Shown here: positions 26,791 through 36,594 of the stretch, piece by piece
Layout of the letters: each line of letters starts with the position of its first letter
Position numbering within the stretch: position 1 is the first letter of the stretch
NCBI GenBank assembly: GCA_027063505.1
Contig: JAMORO010000015.1
Span: 1 to 42,187, forward strand
DNA length: 42,187 nt
Direction of reading: 5' to 3'
Origin: Sulfurimonas sp.
GTDB lineage: Bacteria; Campylobacterota; Campylobacteria; Campylobacterales; Sulfurimonadaceae
Notes under the pieces: model-generated
Seen by the model: the letters and a program-made list of their open reading frames with translations, nothing else
What the model was told of the DNA's origin: nothing
Database searches by the model: none
Position numbers and translations under genes: made by a program

Positions 26791-27298
26791 CAAGTCTCCC
26801 TTTAAACTCTTGGTTTCTAAGTGCAAATTTCTCTTCGCGTTTGAGTTGTCGTTGTATATCCATCACAGCATCGAGTATCGCCTCCGGTCGAGGAGGACAC
26901 CCTGCAACATAGACATCTACAGGGATTATCTCATCTATGCCTTGAAGCGTTGTATAGTTGTCATAAAAACCGCCAGTAGAGGCACAAGCTCCGATGGCTA
27001 CACACCACTTTGGCTCAGGCATCTGATCCCAAATCTGCTTTAAGATAGGGGCCTGTTTATAGCTAATAGTTCCCGCAACTATAAGAAGGTCAGCATGTCG
27101 AGGAGAGAAACGTAGTACCTCTGCTCCAAAACGTGAGATGTCATAACGAGAGGCTGCTGTTGCCATAAACTCAATGGCACAACAGGCCGTTCCAAAGACA
27201 AAAGGCCAGAGAGAAGCTTCTCTCCCCCAGTCAATGACAGCATCAAGTTTAGTTGTTACTACGGCTTCATCTAAAAGGTGTCTGTTACTTACGTCCAT
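26780..27298 (-). CDS. nuoB: NADH-quinone oxidoreductase subunit B (cluster N2)
   Basis: Peripheral-arm subunit of 172 residues that holds the terminal [4Fe-4S] cluster N2 next to the quinone site. Its ligands are the tandem C39-C40 (FGTACCAIEFMA), C105 (GACASTGG) and C134 (GCPPRPEA). The loop RFSPRHADLLIVAGT is typical. It overlaps nuoA by 10 bases and nuoCD by 11. Confidence 0.96.
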   Translation of the reverse strand: MDVSNRHLLDEAVVTTKLDAVIDWGREASLWPFVFGTACCAIEFMATAASRYDISRFGAEVLRFSPRHADLLIVAGTISYKQAPILKQIWDQMPEPKWCVAIGACASTGGFYDNYTTLQGIDEIIPVDVYVAGCPPRPEAILDAVMDIQRQLKREEKFALRNQEFKGRLDDL

Positions 27299-27648
27299 TT
27301 AAGAATTCCTGATTTATATACATAGATGAGTCCACCTATAAGTAGTCCTAAAAAGACGAACATCTCCACAAGGGCGAAAAGACCCAAGTCTCGTAGGTTA
27401 AGTGCCCATGGAAACATAAAAAGTATCTCTACATCAAAGATAATAAAGACAATACCTACAAGAAAAAACTTTACATTAAAACTCTCAAAGGAGTCTTTAT
27501 AAACGGCACGAATCCCACCCTCTACAGTCTCATTTTTCCTCTTATTATCACTCTTTACACCAAGGTACTTTGTAAGATGAAAAGCGAGAGGGAGAATAAT
27601 GACAATAGCAAGTATCATTAAAGAGGAAAAAAGAAGAGAACTAGGCAT
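27289..27648 (-). CDS. nuoA: NADH-quinone oxidoreductase subunit A
   Basis: Three-helix membrane subunit of 119 residues, the first gene of the operon. Conserved features are the loop NETVEGGIRAVYKDSFESFNVKFF, which in complex I contributes to the quinone-chamber entrance, and IFDVEILFMFPWA with its two acidic residues in the second helix. The ATG at 27648 has only a weak GCGAG upstream. Confidence 0.95.
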   Translation of the reverse strand: MPSSLLFSSLMILAIVIILPLAFHLTKYLGVKSDNKRKNETVEGGIRAVYKDSFESFNVKFFLVGIVFIIFDVEILFMFPWALNLRDLGLFALVEMFVFLGLLIGGLIYVYKSGILKWT

Positions 27649-27675
27649 ATTTACTCGCTTGTAATATTATTTTTT

Positions 27676-27681
27676 ATTATA
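27676..27681 (-). promoter_or_regulatory. Promoter of the nuo operon
   Basis: A minus-strand TATAAT (GTGCTATAATAAAAAA) lies 27 bases before the nuoA start, in the 58-base gap after the CopD-like gene. It is the only good promoter-like sequence in front of this 13-kb operon. A weak inverted repeat at 27691-27712 (CTCTTAAAAA-GGG-TTTTTAGAG) just upstream has no T-run after it. Confidence 0.5.
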
Positions 27682-27706
27682 GCACTAAATCTCTTAAAAA
27701 GGGTTT

Positions 27707-28135
27707 TTAGAGGTACATCATTTGGGAGAGTAAAATAATCATAATCACAAGTGAAAAAGGGAAAAAGTGAGATTTAAATACCCATGGATTTATACCAAAA
27801 AGTTTTTGGTTAATACCTCGAAAACCTAACCATAAACCTAAAAATGCTTTTATCCCGAGCATAACTTGAAAGCTACTAGGACCATCCTCACCTATCTCAC
27901 CATAGATATTAAAAACCATAAAGAGTCCTGAAGCAACAGCGACCATAAGTGCATAGGGTACAACTTTTCTTACATGCATCATTATCGCTTCACGAGCTTT
28001 TACTGCCTCATCCTCATTGAGTGTTTGCTTCATTTTAGAGAGAAAAAGAATATCTACTATTAAAAAACCACCATAAGTGAAAACAGAAAAAATGTGAATA
28101 GTGTGGACTAGGGTGTAGAGTAGTGTTTCATTCAT
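27707..28135 (-). CDS. CopD/DUF2269-like four-helix membrane protein
   Basis: Integral membrane protein of 142 residues with four predicted helices. The first helix contains LVHTIHIFSVFTYGGFLIVD with two His residues that could bind haem or copper; the second begins VVPYALMVAVASGLFMVF, the third LGIKAFLGLWLGFRG, and the fourth is the C-terminal FPFSLVIMIILLSQMM. The layout resembles the CopD-like group of small bis-His membrane proteins, but the exact family is uncertain. It precedes nuo on the same strand and AAGG lies near its ATG. Confidence 0.65.
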   Translation of the reverse strand: MNETLLYTLVHTIHIFSVFTYGGFLIVDILFLSKMKQTLNEDEAVKAREAIMMHVRKVVPYALMVAVASGLFMVFNIYGEIGEDGPSSFQVMLGIKAFLGLWLGFRGINQKLFGINPWVFKSHFFPFSLVIMIILLSQMMYL

Positions 28136-28198
28136 TAGGTGACCTTACTTTTTTTTGTGCGATTATAGCAGAACTAGCTTTTATTTTACATAGTTAGA

Positions 28199-28230
28199 CT
28201 ATAATGTAAAACAAAAAGAGGGATGAAAAT
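28199..28230 (+). promoter_or_regulatory. Promoter and ribosome binding site of the DUF5329 pseudogene
   Basis: GACTATAATG gives a TATAAT box, followed by AGAGGGA 7 bases before the ATG at 28231. The signals look intact although the gene is broken. Confidence 0.55.
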
Positions 28231-28558
28231 ATGATGAAATTTTTACTTATAATTCTCTCTCTTTTAGCCTCTTTGAGTGCAAGAGATGCTCACTATGAAG
28301 ATGAAGTAGATCATCTTTTAAAGTATGTTCAAACTACAGAGTGTAGTTACATACGAAATGGAACTTCTTATAATGGTGAAGAGGCAAGAGAACATATAGA
28401 AAAAAAGTGTTGAAGATTTTATCCGTTTAAGTGCTACAAAAAGTTTGATATTTGGAAGTAAATACTATATAGCTTGTCCTCATAAGCCAAAGGTAGAGAG
28501 TTCACAGTGGTTACTCTCAGAACTACACAGATACAGAAAAGAAGAAAATCTTAAATAG
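28231..28558 (+). pseudogene. DUF5329-like exported protein, frameshifted
   Basis: A signal peptide (FLLIILSLLASLSA) and the N-terminal part of a DUF5329-like domain (TTECSYIRNGTSYNGEEAREHIEKKC) end at TGA 28411-28413. The C-terminal part resumes in the +1 frame at 28409: VEDFIRLSATKSLIFGSKYYIACPHKPKVE, then SSQWLLSELHRYRKEENLK and TAG 28556. From memory of the family, about 9 residues of the usual Tyr-to-Lys linker between these blocks are also missing, so the lesion is probably a short deletion rather than a single-base slip, though it lies beside an A7 run (28400-28406). The family's function is unknown. Confidence 0.75.
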
Positions 28559-28617
28559 TAACAATCTTTTGTTAAGTATATATTTGTTAGTATTCATCAA
28601 TATTTAAGGGGATTTTA

Positions 28618-29850
28618 ATGGCTAAAAATTATGTAGATTTTAGAGATGCAGTGGCATTAGTTTTTGAAAATGGGAAAGAGAACAGTTTAAGTGAAAATGT
28701 AACTCTTGATATGGCTTATGGTCGTGTATTAGCCGAAGATATAAAGTGTGTTAAAAATCTTCCCTCTTTTAATAACTCTGCAATGGATGGCTTTGCTATA
28801 AAGGCGAGTGATGCAGGTAAAGAACTTGTTGTTTTAAAGAGTGTTTATGCTGGTGAGAGACATGAAGCCTCTCTCTCTGAAGGTGAGTGTTATAAGATTA
28901 TGACAGGGGCACAGGTTCCTTCTGATGTTGATACTATCATTCCTATAGAAAATGTTGAATCTTTTAAAGATAATAGAGTAAAAATTCCAGCCACTGTAAA
29001 AAAAGGTGATGCCCTACGGCTAAAAGGAGAGGAGTGTGAGCTTGGTGCAACACTATTCTCAAAGGGAGAAGAAGTAACACCAAGTGTTATTGCTGTTTTA
29101 GCCTCTCAGGGTATTATGAATATCCAAGTGAAACGTCCTCTTAGCATCGCTGTAGTCTCAACTGGAAATGAACTTAAAGAGCCGTGGGAAGTAGCGAGTG
29201 AAGATGAGATATATAACTGTAACTCTTTTGCCGTTATCTCTATACTTAAAGAGAAGGGTTTTGAAGCTTCCTATATAAAGGTAATCCCTGATAACCTAGA
29301 AGATACTGTAGCCTTCATAAGTGAGCTTAAAAGTTATGACATAATCATTACGAGTGGTGGTATCTCTATGGGGGATGCTGACTTTGTAGGTCGTGGCTTT
29401 GAAGCAAATGGTTTAGAGACTCTTTTTGATGGTGTAAATATAAAACCGGGTCGCCCAATAATGATGGGAAAAATGGATAAGACTTTTGTTATCTGTCTTC
29501 CAGGAAACCCTTTAACAGCTATGGTAAACCTCTATCTTTTTGTTATCCCAGCTCTACGAAAAATACAGGGACATAAAAATTATTACCATAATATAGAACT
29601 AGCAAAAAATAGTACAGATTTTAAAACAAAAAGTGGTCGTGTAAATGTTGTTTTAGGAACACTCCAAGAGGGTGTATTTAGTGCTACAAGAGGGAACCGT
29701 TATGGTTCAGGAATGGTGAGTGTAATGCATGAGAGTAATGCGATGCTCATAACAGATGAGAGTAGTTCACTTTTTAATGAACTAGATTCACTCAAAATTA
29801 TAAAACTTGATGGGGATTATCTATCAGAAGAGATAGTAATATTTAACTAA
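28618..29850 (+). CDS. moeA: Molybdopterin molybdenumtransferase MoeA
   Basis: MoeA inserts molybdate into adenylylated molybdopterin, giving Mo cofactor in the cytoplasm. The 410-residue protein has the full set of motifs: PSFNNSAMDGFA (49-60), MTGAQVPSDVDTIIPIENV (95-113), VVSTGNEL, the MPT-binding ITSGGISMGDADFV, KPGRPIMMGKM, and LPGNPLTAMVNL. AAGGGGAT lies about 6 bases before the ATG. It precedes frdCAB by 49 bases but has no functional tie to it; molybdoenzymes must be encoded elsewhere. Confidence 0.94.
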   Translation: MAKNYVDFRDAVALVFENGKENSLSENVTLDMAYGRVLAEDIKCVKNLPSFNNSAMDGFAIKASDAGKELVVLKSVYAGERHEASLSEGECYKIMTGAQVPSDVDTIIPIENVESFKDNRVKIPATVKKGDALRLKGEECELGATLFSKGEEVTPSVIAVLASQGIMNIQVKRPLSIAVVSTGNELKEPWEVASEDEIYNCNSFAVISILKEKGFEASYIKVIPDNLEDTVAFISELKSYDIIITSGGISMGDADFVGRGFEANGLETLFDGVNIKPGRPIMMGKMDKTFVICLPGNPLTAMVNLYLFVIPALRKIQGHKNYYHNIELAKNSTDFKTKSGRVNVVLGTLQEGVFSATRGNRYGSGMVSVMHESNAMLITDESSSLFNELDSLKIIKLDGDYLSEEIVIFN

Positions 29851-29899
29851 AATCTAGCTAACTTATTGTAAAATAACAAAAATAGACAGTAGGTTTTCA

Positions 29900-30631
29900 A
29901 TGAAACAAAAAAAGATAGATAAAATACCCGCAAGATTAGATTTTTTACAGAGTGCAACTGGGTTAATACTCGCAGTTTTTATCATGGGGCATATTCTTTT
30001 TGAAGCTTCTATTCTCATCTCAAATGAGATGATGTATAGAGTGACCATAATGTTTGAAGGGTATTACTTCTTTGGTGAGAAGTATCCTGGGATCATAAGT
30101 TTTTTAGCAGCGACTATAGGGAGTATCTTTATCCTTCATGCTGTTTTAGCTGTTCGCAAATTTCCTGCATCTTATAGAGACTATAAAATAATCACAGAAC
30201 ATACAAAACGAATGAAACATGAAGACTCCTATCTTTGGATGGTTCAAGTTATTACTGGGTTTATGATGTTCTTTATAGGAAGTGTTCACCTCTACATAAT
30301 GTTAAGTCAACCAGAAAATATTGGACCATTTGCAAGCTCAAGCAGAGTTGTTGATGAACTGATGGGACCTCTTTACTTTATGCTTCTTATCTCAGTAGTC
30401 TCTCATGCTTTTATAGGTCTTTACCGTTTAGCTTTAAAATGGGGATTTGGTGAAGGAAAAAATACAAAAGTCTCTCGTGCAAGATTTAAGCTTCTTATGA
30501 AGTTTATGATAGCCCTTTACATAGTTGTAGGGCTAGGCTCTTTAGCTAAGTACACCTACATCGGTATGACACATGACTTTAGTGATGGTGTGAAGTACAA
30601 ATCTCAAACTATCCACTTGGAGGCTCACTAA
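29900..30631 (+). CDS. frdC: Fumarate reductase dihaem cytochrome b subunit
   Basis: Membrane subunit of menaquinol:fumarate reductase, 243 residues with five helices. It aligns without gaps in the core with Wolinella succinogenes FrdC as I remember it: axial haem ligands H31, H80, H130 and H169 correspond to H44, H93, H143 and H182, all shifted by 13. The GSVHLYIM and [14 protein letters not shown] segments are nearly identical. The important difference is position 167: the Wolinella enzyme has Glu (E180) two residues before the last haem ligand, and here it is Val (SVVSHAF). The gene order frdC-frdA-frdB is the epsilonproteobacterial one, and frdA starts at the stop codon of this gene. Confidence 0.95.
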   Translation: MKQKKIDKIPARLDFLQSATGLILAVFIMGHILFEASILISNEMMYRVTIMFEGYYFFGEKYPGIISFLAATIGSIFILHAVLAVRKFPASYRDYKIITEHTKRMKHEDSYLWMVQVITGFMMFFIGSVHLYIMLSQPENIGPFASSSRVVDELMGPLYFMLLISVVSHAFIGLYRLALKWGFGEGKNTKVSRARFKLLMKFMIALYIVVGLGSLAKYTYIGMTHDFSDGVKYKSQTIHLEAH

Positions 30632-32619
30632 TGAAAGTGATATATACAGATGTTCTCATCATCGGTGGAGGTCTTGCTGGTCTCCGTGTTGCAACGGGTG
30701 TAAAAGAGAGAGGACATGATGCGATTGTCCTTACTTTAGTACCACCTAAACGTTCTCACTCTTCAGCTGCTCAAGGTGGTATGCAGGCTTCTTTAGCTAA
30801 CTCTAAAATGGGGGAGGGTGATAATGAAGATGTACACTTTTCAGATACCATTAAAGGGAGTGACTGGGGTGCTGACCAAGTTGTCGCACGTATGTTTACT
30901 CACTGTGCTCCAAAAGCTATAAGAGAACTGGCTCACTGGGGTGTACCTTGGACTCGAGTGCAACGAGGAGATAGAACAGCTATCATAAATGCTAAAAAAG
31001 TGACGATTACGGAGAAAGATGATGCTCATGGCCTTATAACGGCTCGTGATTTTGGTGGAACGAAAAAGTGGAGAACTTGTTACACATCAGATGGAACAGG
31101 ACACTCAATGCTCTATGCTATGGATAACAAAGCGCACGAGGATAAGGTGGAGATACATGAGCGTTTAGAAGCTATAAGTCTTATCCATGAGAATGGTCGC
31201 TGTTATGGGGCTATTGCAAGAAACCTTATGAGTGGTGAACTTGTAGCATATGTCTCAAAAGCGACAACTATCGCTACTGGTGGTTATGGTCGTATCTATA
31301 GCGTTTCAACAAACGCTATCATCTGTCAGGGAATCGGGCAGGCTATAGCACTTGAAACGGGTGTAGCAACTCTAGGAAATATGGAAGCTATACAGTTTCA
31401 CCCAACGGCTATAGTTCCAGTCGGTATCCTTACAACTGAAGGGTGTCGTGGGGATGGTGGACTTCTTTTAGATAAAGATGGTTACCGTTTTATGCCAGAC
31501 TATGAGCCTGAGAAAAAAGAGTTGGCTTCACGTGATGTTGTGAGTCGTAGAATGACTGAGCACATGAGAAAGGGTAAGGGTGTAAAGAGCCGTTATGGCG
31601 ATCACCTGTGGTTAGATATAACTATACTTGGTCGTGAGCACATTGAGAAGAATCTTCGAGAAGTAAAAGAGATATGTGAAAACTTTTTAGGGATAGATCC
31701 AGCTGAAGAGTGGATACCAGTTCGTCCTACCCAGCACTACTCTATGGGTGGAATTCGTACCAAATATACGGGAGAGTCTCAAACACTCAAGGGTTTATAC
31801 TCTGCTGGAGAAGCTGCTTGCTGGGATATGCATGGATTTAACCGTTTGGGTGGAAACTCTGTGAGTGAGACAGTTGTTGCAGGAATGTTAGTAGCTGAGT
31901 ATATTAGTGATTATTTAGAGAGTGCAGAGTCACACATATCTATTCATACTGCAAATGTTGAGAAATTTTTAAAAATAGAGCAAGATAAATTAGATGCACT
32001 TCTTTCAAAAGAGGAGGGTGAGGATGCTTACAAGCTTCGCCGTCGAATGGAAGAGATAATGATGGAAGATGTAGGTATCTTTAGAAATGGGAAGGATCTT
32101 CAAAAAGCAGTTGATGAGCTTAAAGAGTTACATAAACGTGCTAAAAACATCTCTGTATTTCGTTCAAAATCTCGTGCGGCAAATCCAGCTTTGGTAAATG
32201 CTTACAGAACTCAAAAGATGATAAAAGTAGCATTGACTGTTGCCCTTGGTGCACTTCTTAGAACTGAGAGTCGTGGTGCACACTCTAGAGAGGATTATCC
32301 TGAACGTGATGATGCAAACTGGCTTAAACGGAGTATAACTTCTTGGCCAGATGCAGAAGATGAACTTCCAACTATGAGTTATGAAGAGATATCTATCGGT
32401 GAGATGGAGATGCCTCCCGGTTTTCGTGGATATGGAAAAGATTTGACACTACACCATGATGAGACACCTATACGACAATCAGCAGTAGATGCAATCACAA
32501 AAGAGTTAGAGGCTCAAGGAAAAGATAGATTTGAGATTCAGAATGCGGTGATGCCTTTTATAGAAAAGTTACCTAAAAAGTATCAAGGTATAAATGAGAG
32601 ACTAGGAGAGAATGTATGA
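30631..32619 (+). CDS. frdA: Fumarate reductase flavoprotein subunit
   Basis: Catalytic subunit of 662 residues. The FAD dinucleotide fold starts at [14 protein letters not shown] (8-21); H43 in [14 protein letters not shown] is the covalent FAD attachment site. The active-site segments are [19 protein letters not shown] and [10 protein letters not shown] (with the catalytic Arg), and the capping-domain link ends in [11 protein letters not shown]. The C-terminal helical domain starts near residue 430. No twin-arginine signal is present, so it faces the cytoplasm as in standard QFR. It overlaps frdC by one base and frdB by four. Confidence 0.96.
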   Translation: MKVIYTDVLIIGGGLAGLRVATGVKERGHDAIVLTLVPPKRSHSSAAQGGMQASLANSKMGEGDNEDVHFSDTIKGSDWGADQVVARMFTHCAPKAIRELAHWGVPWTRVQRGDRTAIINAKKVTITEKDDAHGLITARDFGGTKKWRTCYTSDGTGHSMLYAMDNKAHEDKVEIHERLEAISLIHENGRCYGAIARNLMSGELVAYVSKATTIATGGYGRIYSVSTNAIICQGIGQAIALETGVATLGNMEAIQFHPTAIVPVGILTTEGCRGDGGLLLDKDGYRFMPDYEPEKKELASRDVVSRRMTEHMRKGKGVKSRYGDHLWLDITILGREHIEKNLREVKEICENFLGIDPAEEWIPVRPTQHYSMGGIRTKYTGESQTLKGLYSAGEAACWDMHGFNRLGGNSVSETVVAGMLVAEYISDYLESAESHISIHTANVEKFLKIEQDKLDALLSKEEGEDAYKLRRRMEEIMMEDVGIFRNGKDLQKAVDELKELHKRAKNISVFRSKSRAANPALVNAYRTQKMIKVALTVALGALLRTESRGAHSREDYPERDDANWLKRSITSWPDAEDELPTMSYEEISIGEMEMPPGFRGYGKDLTLHHDETPIRQSAVDAITKELEAQGKDRFEIQNAVMPFIEKLPKKYQGINERLGENV

Positions 32620-33356
32620 GTCAAGAAGAGAAAGCCCCAAGAATTTTAAAGATTAGTATTTTACGTTTTGATCCGCATGATCCTGATGACTTTCCTCATA
32701 TGGAGACTTTTGAGGTAGAAGAGGCGATAGGAATGACTCTTTTTGTAGCCCTTAATGAGATACGAGAACATCATGACAATTCGCTAAAGTTTGACTTTGT
32801 CTGTCGTGCAGGTATCTGTGGGAGTTGTTCAATGCTTGTAAATGGTAAACCTACACTCGCTTGTAGAACACTTACTAAAAAACTAGATGCACACATAACA
32901 CTTGCTCCTTTACCTCTTTTTGAGCTCATTGGTGACTTGTCTATTTACACTGGAAAATGGATGCGCGGGCTTAATGAGCGTTTAGAGACTTGGATACATA
33001 ACAAATCAAATGAGTTACAAGTAGATAGACTTGAAGAGAGAATGGAACCTGCATTAGCTGATGAGATTTATGAGCTTGATCGCTGTGTCGAGTGTGGCTG
33101 TTGTGTAGCAGGTTGTGGAACTATACAGATGCGAGAGAATTTTGTTGGAGCAGTTGGACTCAACAAAGTTGCTAGATACCATCTTGACCCTCGGGATAAG
33201 AGAACAGATGAAGAGTTTTATGAGATGATAGGTGATGAGGATGGTGTTTTTGGATGTATGACTCTTTTGGGGTGTGAAGATGTCTGTCCAAAAGATCTAC
33301 CACTACAGAGTAAAATCGCATATTTACGTCGAATGATGTTAAAAAATGCACTATAA
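32616..33356 (+). CDS. frdB: Fumarate reductase iron-sulfur subunit
   Basis: Electron-transfer subunit of 246 residues linking haems to FAD. The [2Fe-2S] cluster is bound by C63, C68, C71 and C83 (CRAGICGSC and ACRT). The [4Fe-4S] cluster uses C157, C160, C163 and C224, and the [3Fe-4S] cluster C167, C214 and C220 ([28 protein letters not shown]). All ligands of the Wolinella-type protein are present. A TATAAT overlapping its stop (33352-33357) may be the gdhA promoter. Confidence 0.96.
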   Translation: MSQEEKAPRILKISILRFDPHDPDDFPHMETFEVEEAIGMTLFVALNEIREHHDNSLKFDFVCRAGICGSCSMLVNGKPTLACRTLTKKLDAHITLAPLPLFELIGDLSIYTGKWMRGLNERLETWIHNKSNELQVDRLEERMEPALADEIYELDRCVECGCCVAGCGTIQMRENFVGAVGLNKVARYHLDPRDKRTDEEFYEMIGDEDGVFGCMTLLGCEDVCPKDLPLQSKIAYLRRMMLKNAL

Positions 33357-33393
33357 TTACAAAATTAATTTATAAAATATAAGGGAAATATAT

Positions 33394-34749
33394 ATGTCAA
33401 TAGCAGAAACAGAAATTAAAAAATTTGAGAATGGAAACTGTGCAGAGAATAAGGTCTTTTATCAAGCAATGGAAGAGGTGATTTACTCAATTGCACCACT
33501 TTTAGAGTCAGATGAAAAGTATCAAGAGTATGCGATATTAGAGCGTCTTGTAGTTCCTGATAGAGTTATAAAGTTTAAAGTAACTTGGTTAGATGATAAC
33601 AATAAGATTCAAGTAAATACTGGTTTTCGTGTACAGTTTAACAATGCTCTTGGGCCATACAAGGGTGGTTTACGTTTTCACCCAACTGTAAATGAGGGAA
33701 TCCTTAAATTCTTAGGTTTTGAGCAGATCCTCAAAAATGCACTTACTGGTCTTCCTATTGGGGGAGGTAAAGGTGGTGCAGATTTTGATCCTAAAGGAAA
33801 GTCTGACTTTGAAGTTATGAAGTTCTGTTCAGCTTTTATGACTGAACTACATAAGTACATCGGTCCACGCATTGATGTTCCTGCTGGAGATATCGGTGTA
33901 GGTGGTCGTGAGATTGGTTACCTTTTTGGAGAGTATAAAAAAATCACTTCATCATTTGAGGGTGTTTTAACAGGAAAGCCTTTTTTCTTTGGTGGTTCAT
34001 TAATGCGTCCTGAAGCTACAGGGTATGGAGCTGTTTATTTTACTGAGACTATGCTTGAGATGGAAGGAAAAGAGACTTTAGAAGGTAAAGTTTGTACTGT
34101 AAGTGGTGCTGGAAATGTTGCACTTCATGCTATAGAAAAACTCCAACATATTGGAGCAATTCCTGTTACTTGTACTGATTCTAAGGGTACGATTTATGAT
34201 GCTCGTGGAGTTGATTTAGATCTTCTTAAAGATATTAAACTCAATCGTCGTGCTTCACTTCAAGAGTATATAGAAGTTCATCCTGAAGCGAAATATATTT
34301 CTGTTGAGGAGTATCCTGAAGGTGCTCATGCTGTTTGGGACATTCCATGTTATGCCGCTTTTCCTTGTGCAACACAGAATGAGCTGACAGATATAGATGC
34401 TCAGAACCTAATAGTAAATGGAGTAGTGAGTGTTACAGAGGGTGCAAATATGCCTTCAACTCCAAAAGCTATAAATGACTTTTTATCTCATAAAATCTGT
34501 TTTGCACCTGCTAAGGCTGCAAATGCTGGTGGTGTAGCTGTAAGTGAGTTTGAGATGGCTCAAAATGCTTCTATGATTAGATGGAGTTTTGAGAAAGTTG
34601 ATGAAAAACTAAAACTTACAATGCAGCAGATTGCTAAACGTGTAGCTTTAACTGCTAAAGATTATGGTGTAGAGGGTAACTATGTAGATGGTGCAAATAT
34701 CGCTAGTTTCAAAAAAGTAGCTGATGCTATGATTGCTGAGGGTATCTAG
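33394..34749 (+). CDS. gdhA: NADP-type glutamate dehydrogenase
   Basis: Hexameric glutamate dehydrogenase, 451 residues, joining 2-oxoglutarate and ammonia with NADPH. The substrate site shows GPYKGGLRFHPTVN, the catalytic-Lys region GLPIGGGKGGADFDPKGKSD, and DVPAGDIGVGGREIGYLFG. The Rossmann domain follows with VCTVSGAGNVALHAIEKL, and the C-terminal segment has ANAGGVAVSEFEMAQN. Length and motifs match the NADP-dependent GdhA group. AAGGGAAA is 6 to 9 bases before the ATG. The next gene begins inside or just after its stop. Confidence 0.95.
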   Translation: MSIAETEIKKFENGNCAENKVFYQAMEEVIYSIAPLLESDEKYQEYAILERLVVPDRVIKFKVTWLDDNNKIQVNTGFRVQFNNALGPYKGGLRFHPTVNEGILKFLGFEQILKNALTGLPIGGGKGGADFDPKGKSDFEVMKFCSAFMTELHKYIGPRIDVPAGDIGVGGREIGYLFGEYKKITSSFEGVLTGKPFFFGGSLMRPEATGYGAVYFTETMLEMEGKETLEGKVCTVSGAGNVALHAIEKLQHIGAIPVTCTDSKGTIYDARGVDLDLLKDIKLNRRASLQEYIEVHPEAKYISVEEYPEGAHAVWDIPCYAAFPCATQNELTDIDAQNLIVNGVVSVTEGANMPSTPKAINDFLSHKICFAPAKAANAGGVAVSEFEMAQNASMIRWSFEKVDEKLKLTMQQIAKRVALTAKDYGVEGNYVDGANIASFKKVADAMIAEGI

Positions 34750-34756
34750 TAATACG

Positions 34757-36580
34757 ATGAAAATATTTCTTTTTCTGATTCTAGTTTTAAGTTCCTTAAG
34801 TTTTGGTGCAGAAGTAAAATTCACTCCTTTTATAAATGCTCAGATGCGTATTATAGAGAGGATGAATGAAGATAATGTAACTAAAGAGGTGATTCAAAAT
34901 CTACTTAAAGAACAAGACACTCTTTATAATCAAGCCCTCAATGACTTGATGACTAATAAAGTAAGATACATTAACAATATAGAACTTTATGAGAGTGAAA
35001 TATTTTCACTTCAAAAGATTATTTCTATCAATAAACGTGCTGGAAATAAGTATGCTGTTATAAGAGATGAGGTTGTTGTAAAGTCTTATGAGCTTTTAAG
35101 AAGTCAAAACAAGATGATAAAAGCTCTTCTTTTAGGTCTTGATAGTGAAACGAAAGAAGAGTATGAAAATCTTTTAAATAGTTTGAGTTCTAAAAATCAA
35201 CTAGAAGTTGCTAAACTCTATAAACACGACTATAAAGATATCCTTCTTATCGAACCTGAGTCTAAACTTTTAAAAGCAACTAAAAAAAATATTCGAGATT
35301 TTTATACATTAAGAGAGGTAAATATTGATTTAATTTCTTATATGTATAAGTTTAGTTCTAAGATGTATAGGTTAAATAAGTATTCAAAATATCATCTAAT
35401 ATCTTTCGTTATTTTTGTAGACTCCTCTCCCATTGTTCAAGCTATTAACCCTATAATAGAACCTTATGGATTAAACATTATTAAGTTAATATCAATCTTT
35501 TTCTTAATCTTAATAATCTCATTCTTTAGAAAAATTGTTTATGTATGGCTTGAACAGTATCTTTTTAAGATAGACTTTTTTAAAGAGTATGCTATCGATA
35601 TATCTGCAAAAATACATAAACCTATAGATATTGTTATTTTAATAATAAATATTAATATGGTTATCTATGTGTACAATGACTTTAGCTCAAATGAGATTGT
35701 CTCTCGTGCTTTTAATATTGTCTATGGTTTTTATTTTACACTTATAGTCTATAAAATTATAAATACTATCGCCTCAATCAAACTCAATAAAGTTGAAGAA
35801 GATAGATCAAATATTAAAAATGATTTAGTAAATGTTGGAATAAAAATAGTTAACTTTGTTATCATAATGATAGGTATCCTTATAGTGCTGTTCTTTGCTG
35901 GTGTAAATTTAACTGCTGTTTTATCTGGTCTTGGTATCGGTGGTTTTGCTGTGGCTTTTGCTGCTAAAGATACCATCAGTAACTTTTTTGGAACACTCTC
36001 TATACTTTTTAGTGATGTCTTTTCACAAGGAGACTGGATAGAGATAGATGGACACCAAGGTGTCGTTGTTGAGATAGGACTTCGTGTGACAACCATAAGA
36101 ACTTTTGATAATGCTCTTATAGCTATTCCAAATGGTACATTCGCTTCAAAAGATGTAAAAAACTGGGATAAGAGAATACTTGGTCGTAGAATCAAGATGC
36201 ATATTGGTGTGAAGTATGATTCTAAAAGCGAAGATATCAAAAATGCAATTGCTGAGATACGAGTTATGTTAGACAAGCATGATGGTATAGCTACAAAAGC
36301 AACAAAATATACACATCATAATGAACGCCATCATATGGCAAAGCTTGTCTCAAAAGATGATCTGCAAGGGGTAAAAAAGAACCTTTTAGTCTATTTAGAT
36401 GAGTTCTCAGATTCAAGTATAAATATCTTAGTCTACTGTTTTACAAAGTCAGTCCTCTGGGCTGAGTGGCTTGAGACAAAAGAGGATGTTATGCATAAAA
36501 TTATGGAAATACTAGAGAGAAATAACTTAGAGTTTGCATTTCCTTCTCTGAGTATTTATAATGAGAGTATGCTTAAATAA
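34757..36580 (+). CDS. MscS-family mechanosensitive channel with large N-terminal domain
   Basis: Mechanosensitive channel-like protein, about 607 residues. A signal peptide (KIFLFLILVLSSLSFGA) precedes a largely helical periplasmic domain of about 200 residues. Four or five membrane helices start near residue 205. The pore helix and MscS beta domain are clear: GLGIGGFAVAFAAKDTISNFFGTL, then FSQGDWIEIDGHQGVVVEIGLRVTTIRTFDNALIAIPN, and a C-terminal alpha/beta domain. The start is ATG 34757, 7 bases after the gdhA stop, with GAGGG about 13 bases upstream; an in-frame TTG at 34733 overlaps gdhA. Its stop lies 14 bases before cas9. Confidence 0.9.
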   Translation: MKIFLFLILVLSSLSFGAEVKFTPFINAQMRIIERMNEDNVTKEVIQNLLKEQDTLYNQALNDLMTNKVRYINNIELYESEIFSLQKIISINKRAGNKYAVIRDEVVVKSYELLRSQNKMIKALLLGLDSETKEEYENLLNSLSSKNQLEVAKLYKHDYKDILLIEPESKLLKATKKNIRDFYTLREVNIDLISYMYKFSSKMYRLNKYSKYHLISFVIFVDSSPIVQAINPIIEPYGLNIIKLISIFFLILIISFFRKIVYVWLEQYLFKIDFFKEYAIDISAKIHKPIDIVILIININMVIYVYNDFSSNEIVSRAFNIVYGFYFTLIVYKIINTIASIKLNKVEEDRSNIKNDLVNVGIKIVNFVIIMIGILIVLFFAGVNLTAVLSGLGIGGFAVAFAAKDTISNFFGTLSILFSDVFSQGDWIEIDGHQGVVVEIGLRVTTIRTFDNALIAIPNGTFASKDVKNWDKRILGRRIKMHIGVKYDSKSEDIKNAIAEIRVMLDKHDGIATKATKYTHHNERHHMAKLVSKDDLQGVKKNLLVYLDEFSDSSINILVYCFTKSVLWAEWLETKEDVMHKIMEILERNNLEFAFPSLSIYNESMLK

Positions 36581-36594
36581 GTAAAAGGAATTTT

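Noticed and set aside
27691..27712. Inverted repeat CTCTTAAAAA-GGG-TTTTTAGAG as a terminator of the CopD-like gene
   Set aside because: The stem is AT-rich with a bulge, overlaps the gene's stop codon, and is not followed by a T-run in the direction of transcription.
35749..36276. 175-codon minus-strand reading frame opposite the MscS channel gene
   Set aside because: The plus strand encodes the unmistakable MscS beta domain here; the opposite frame shows no family features.
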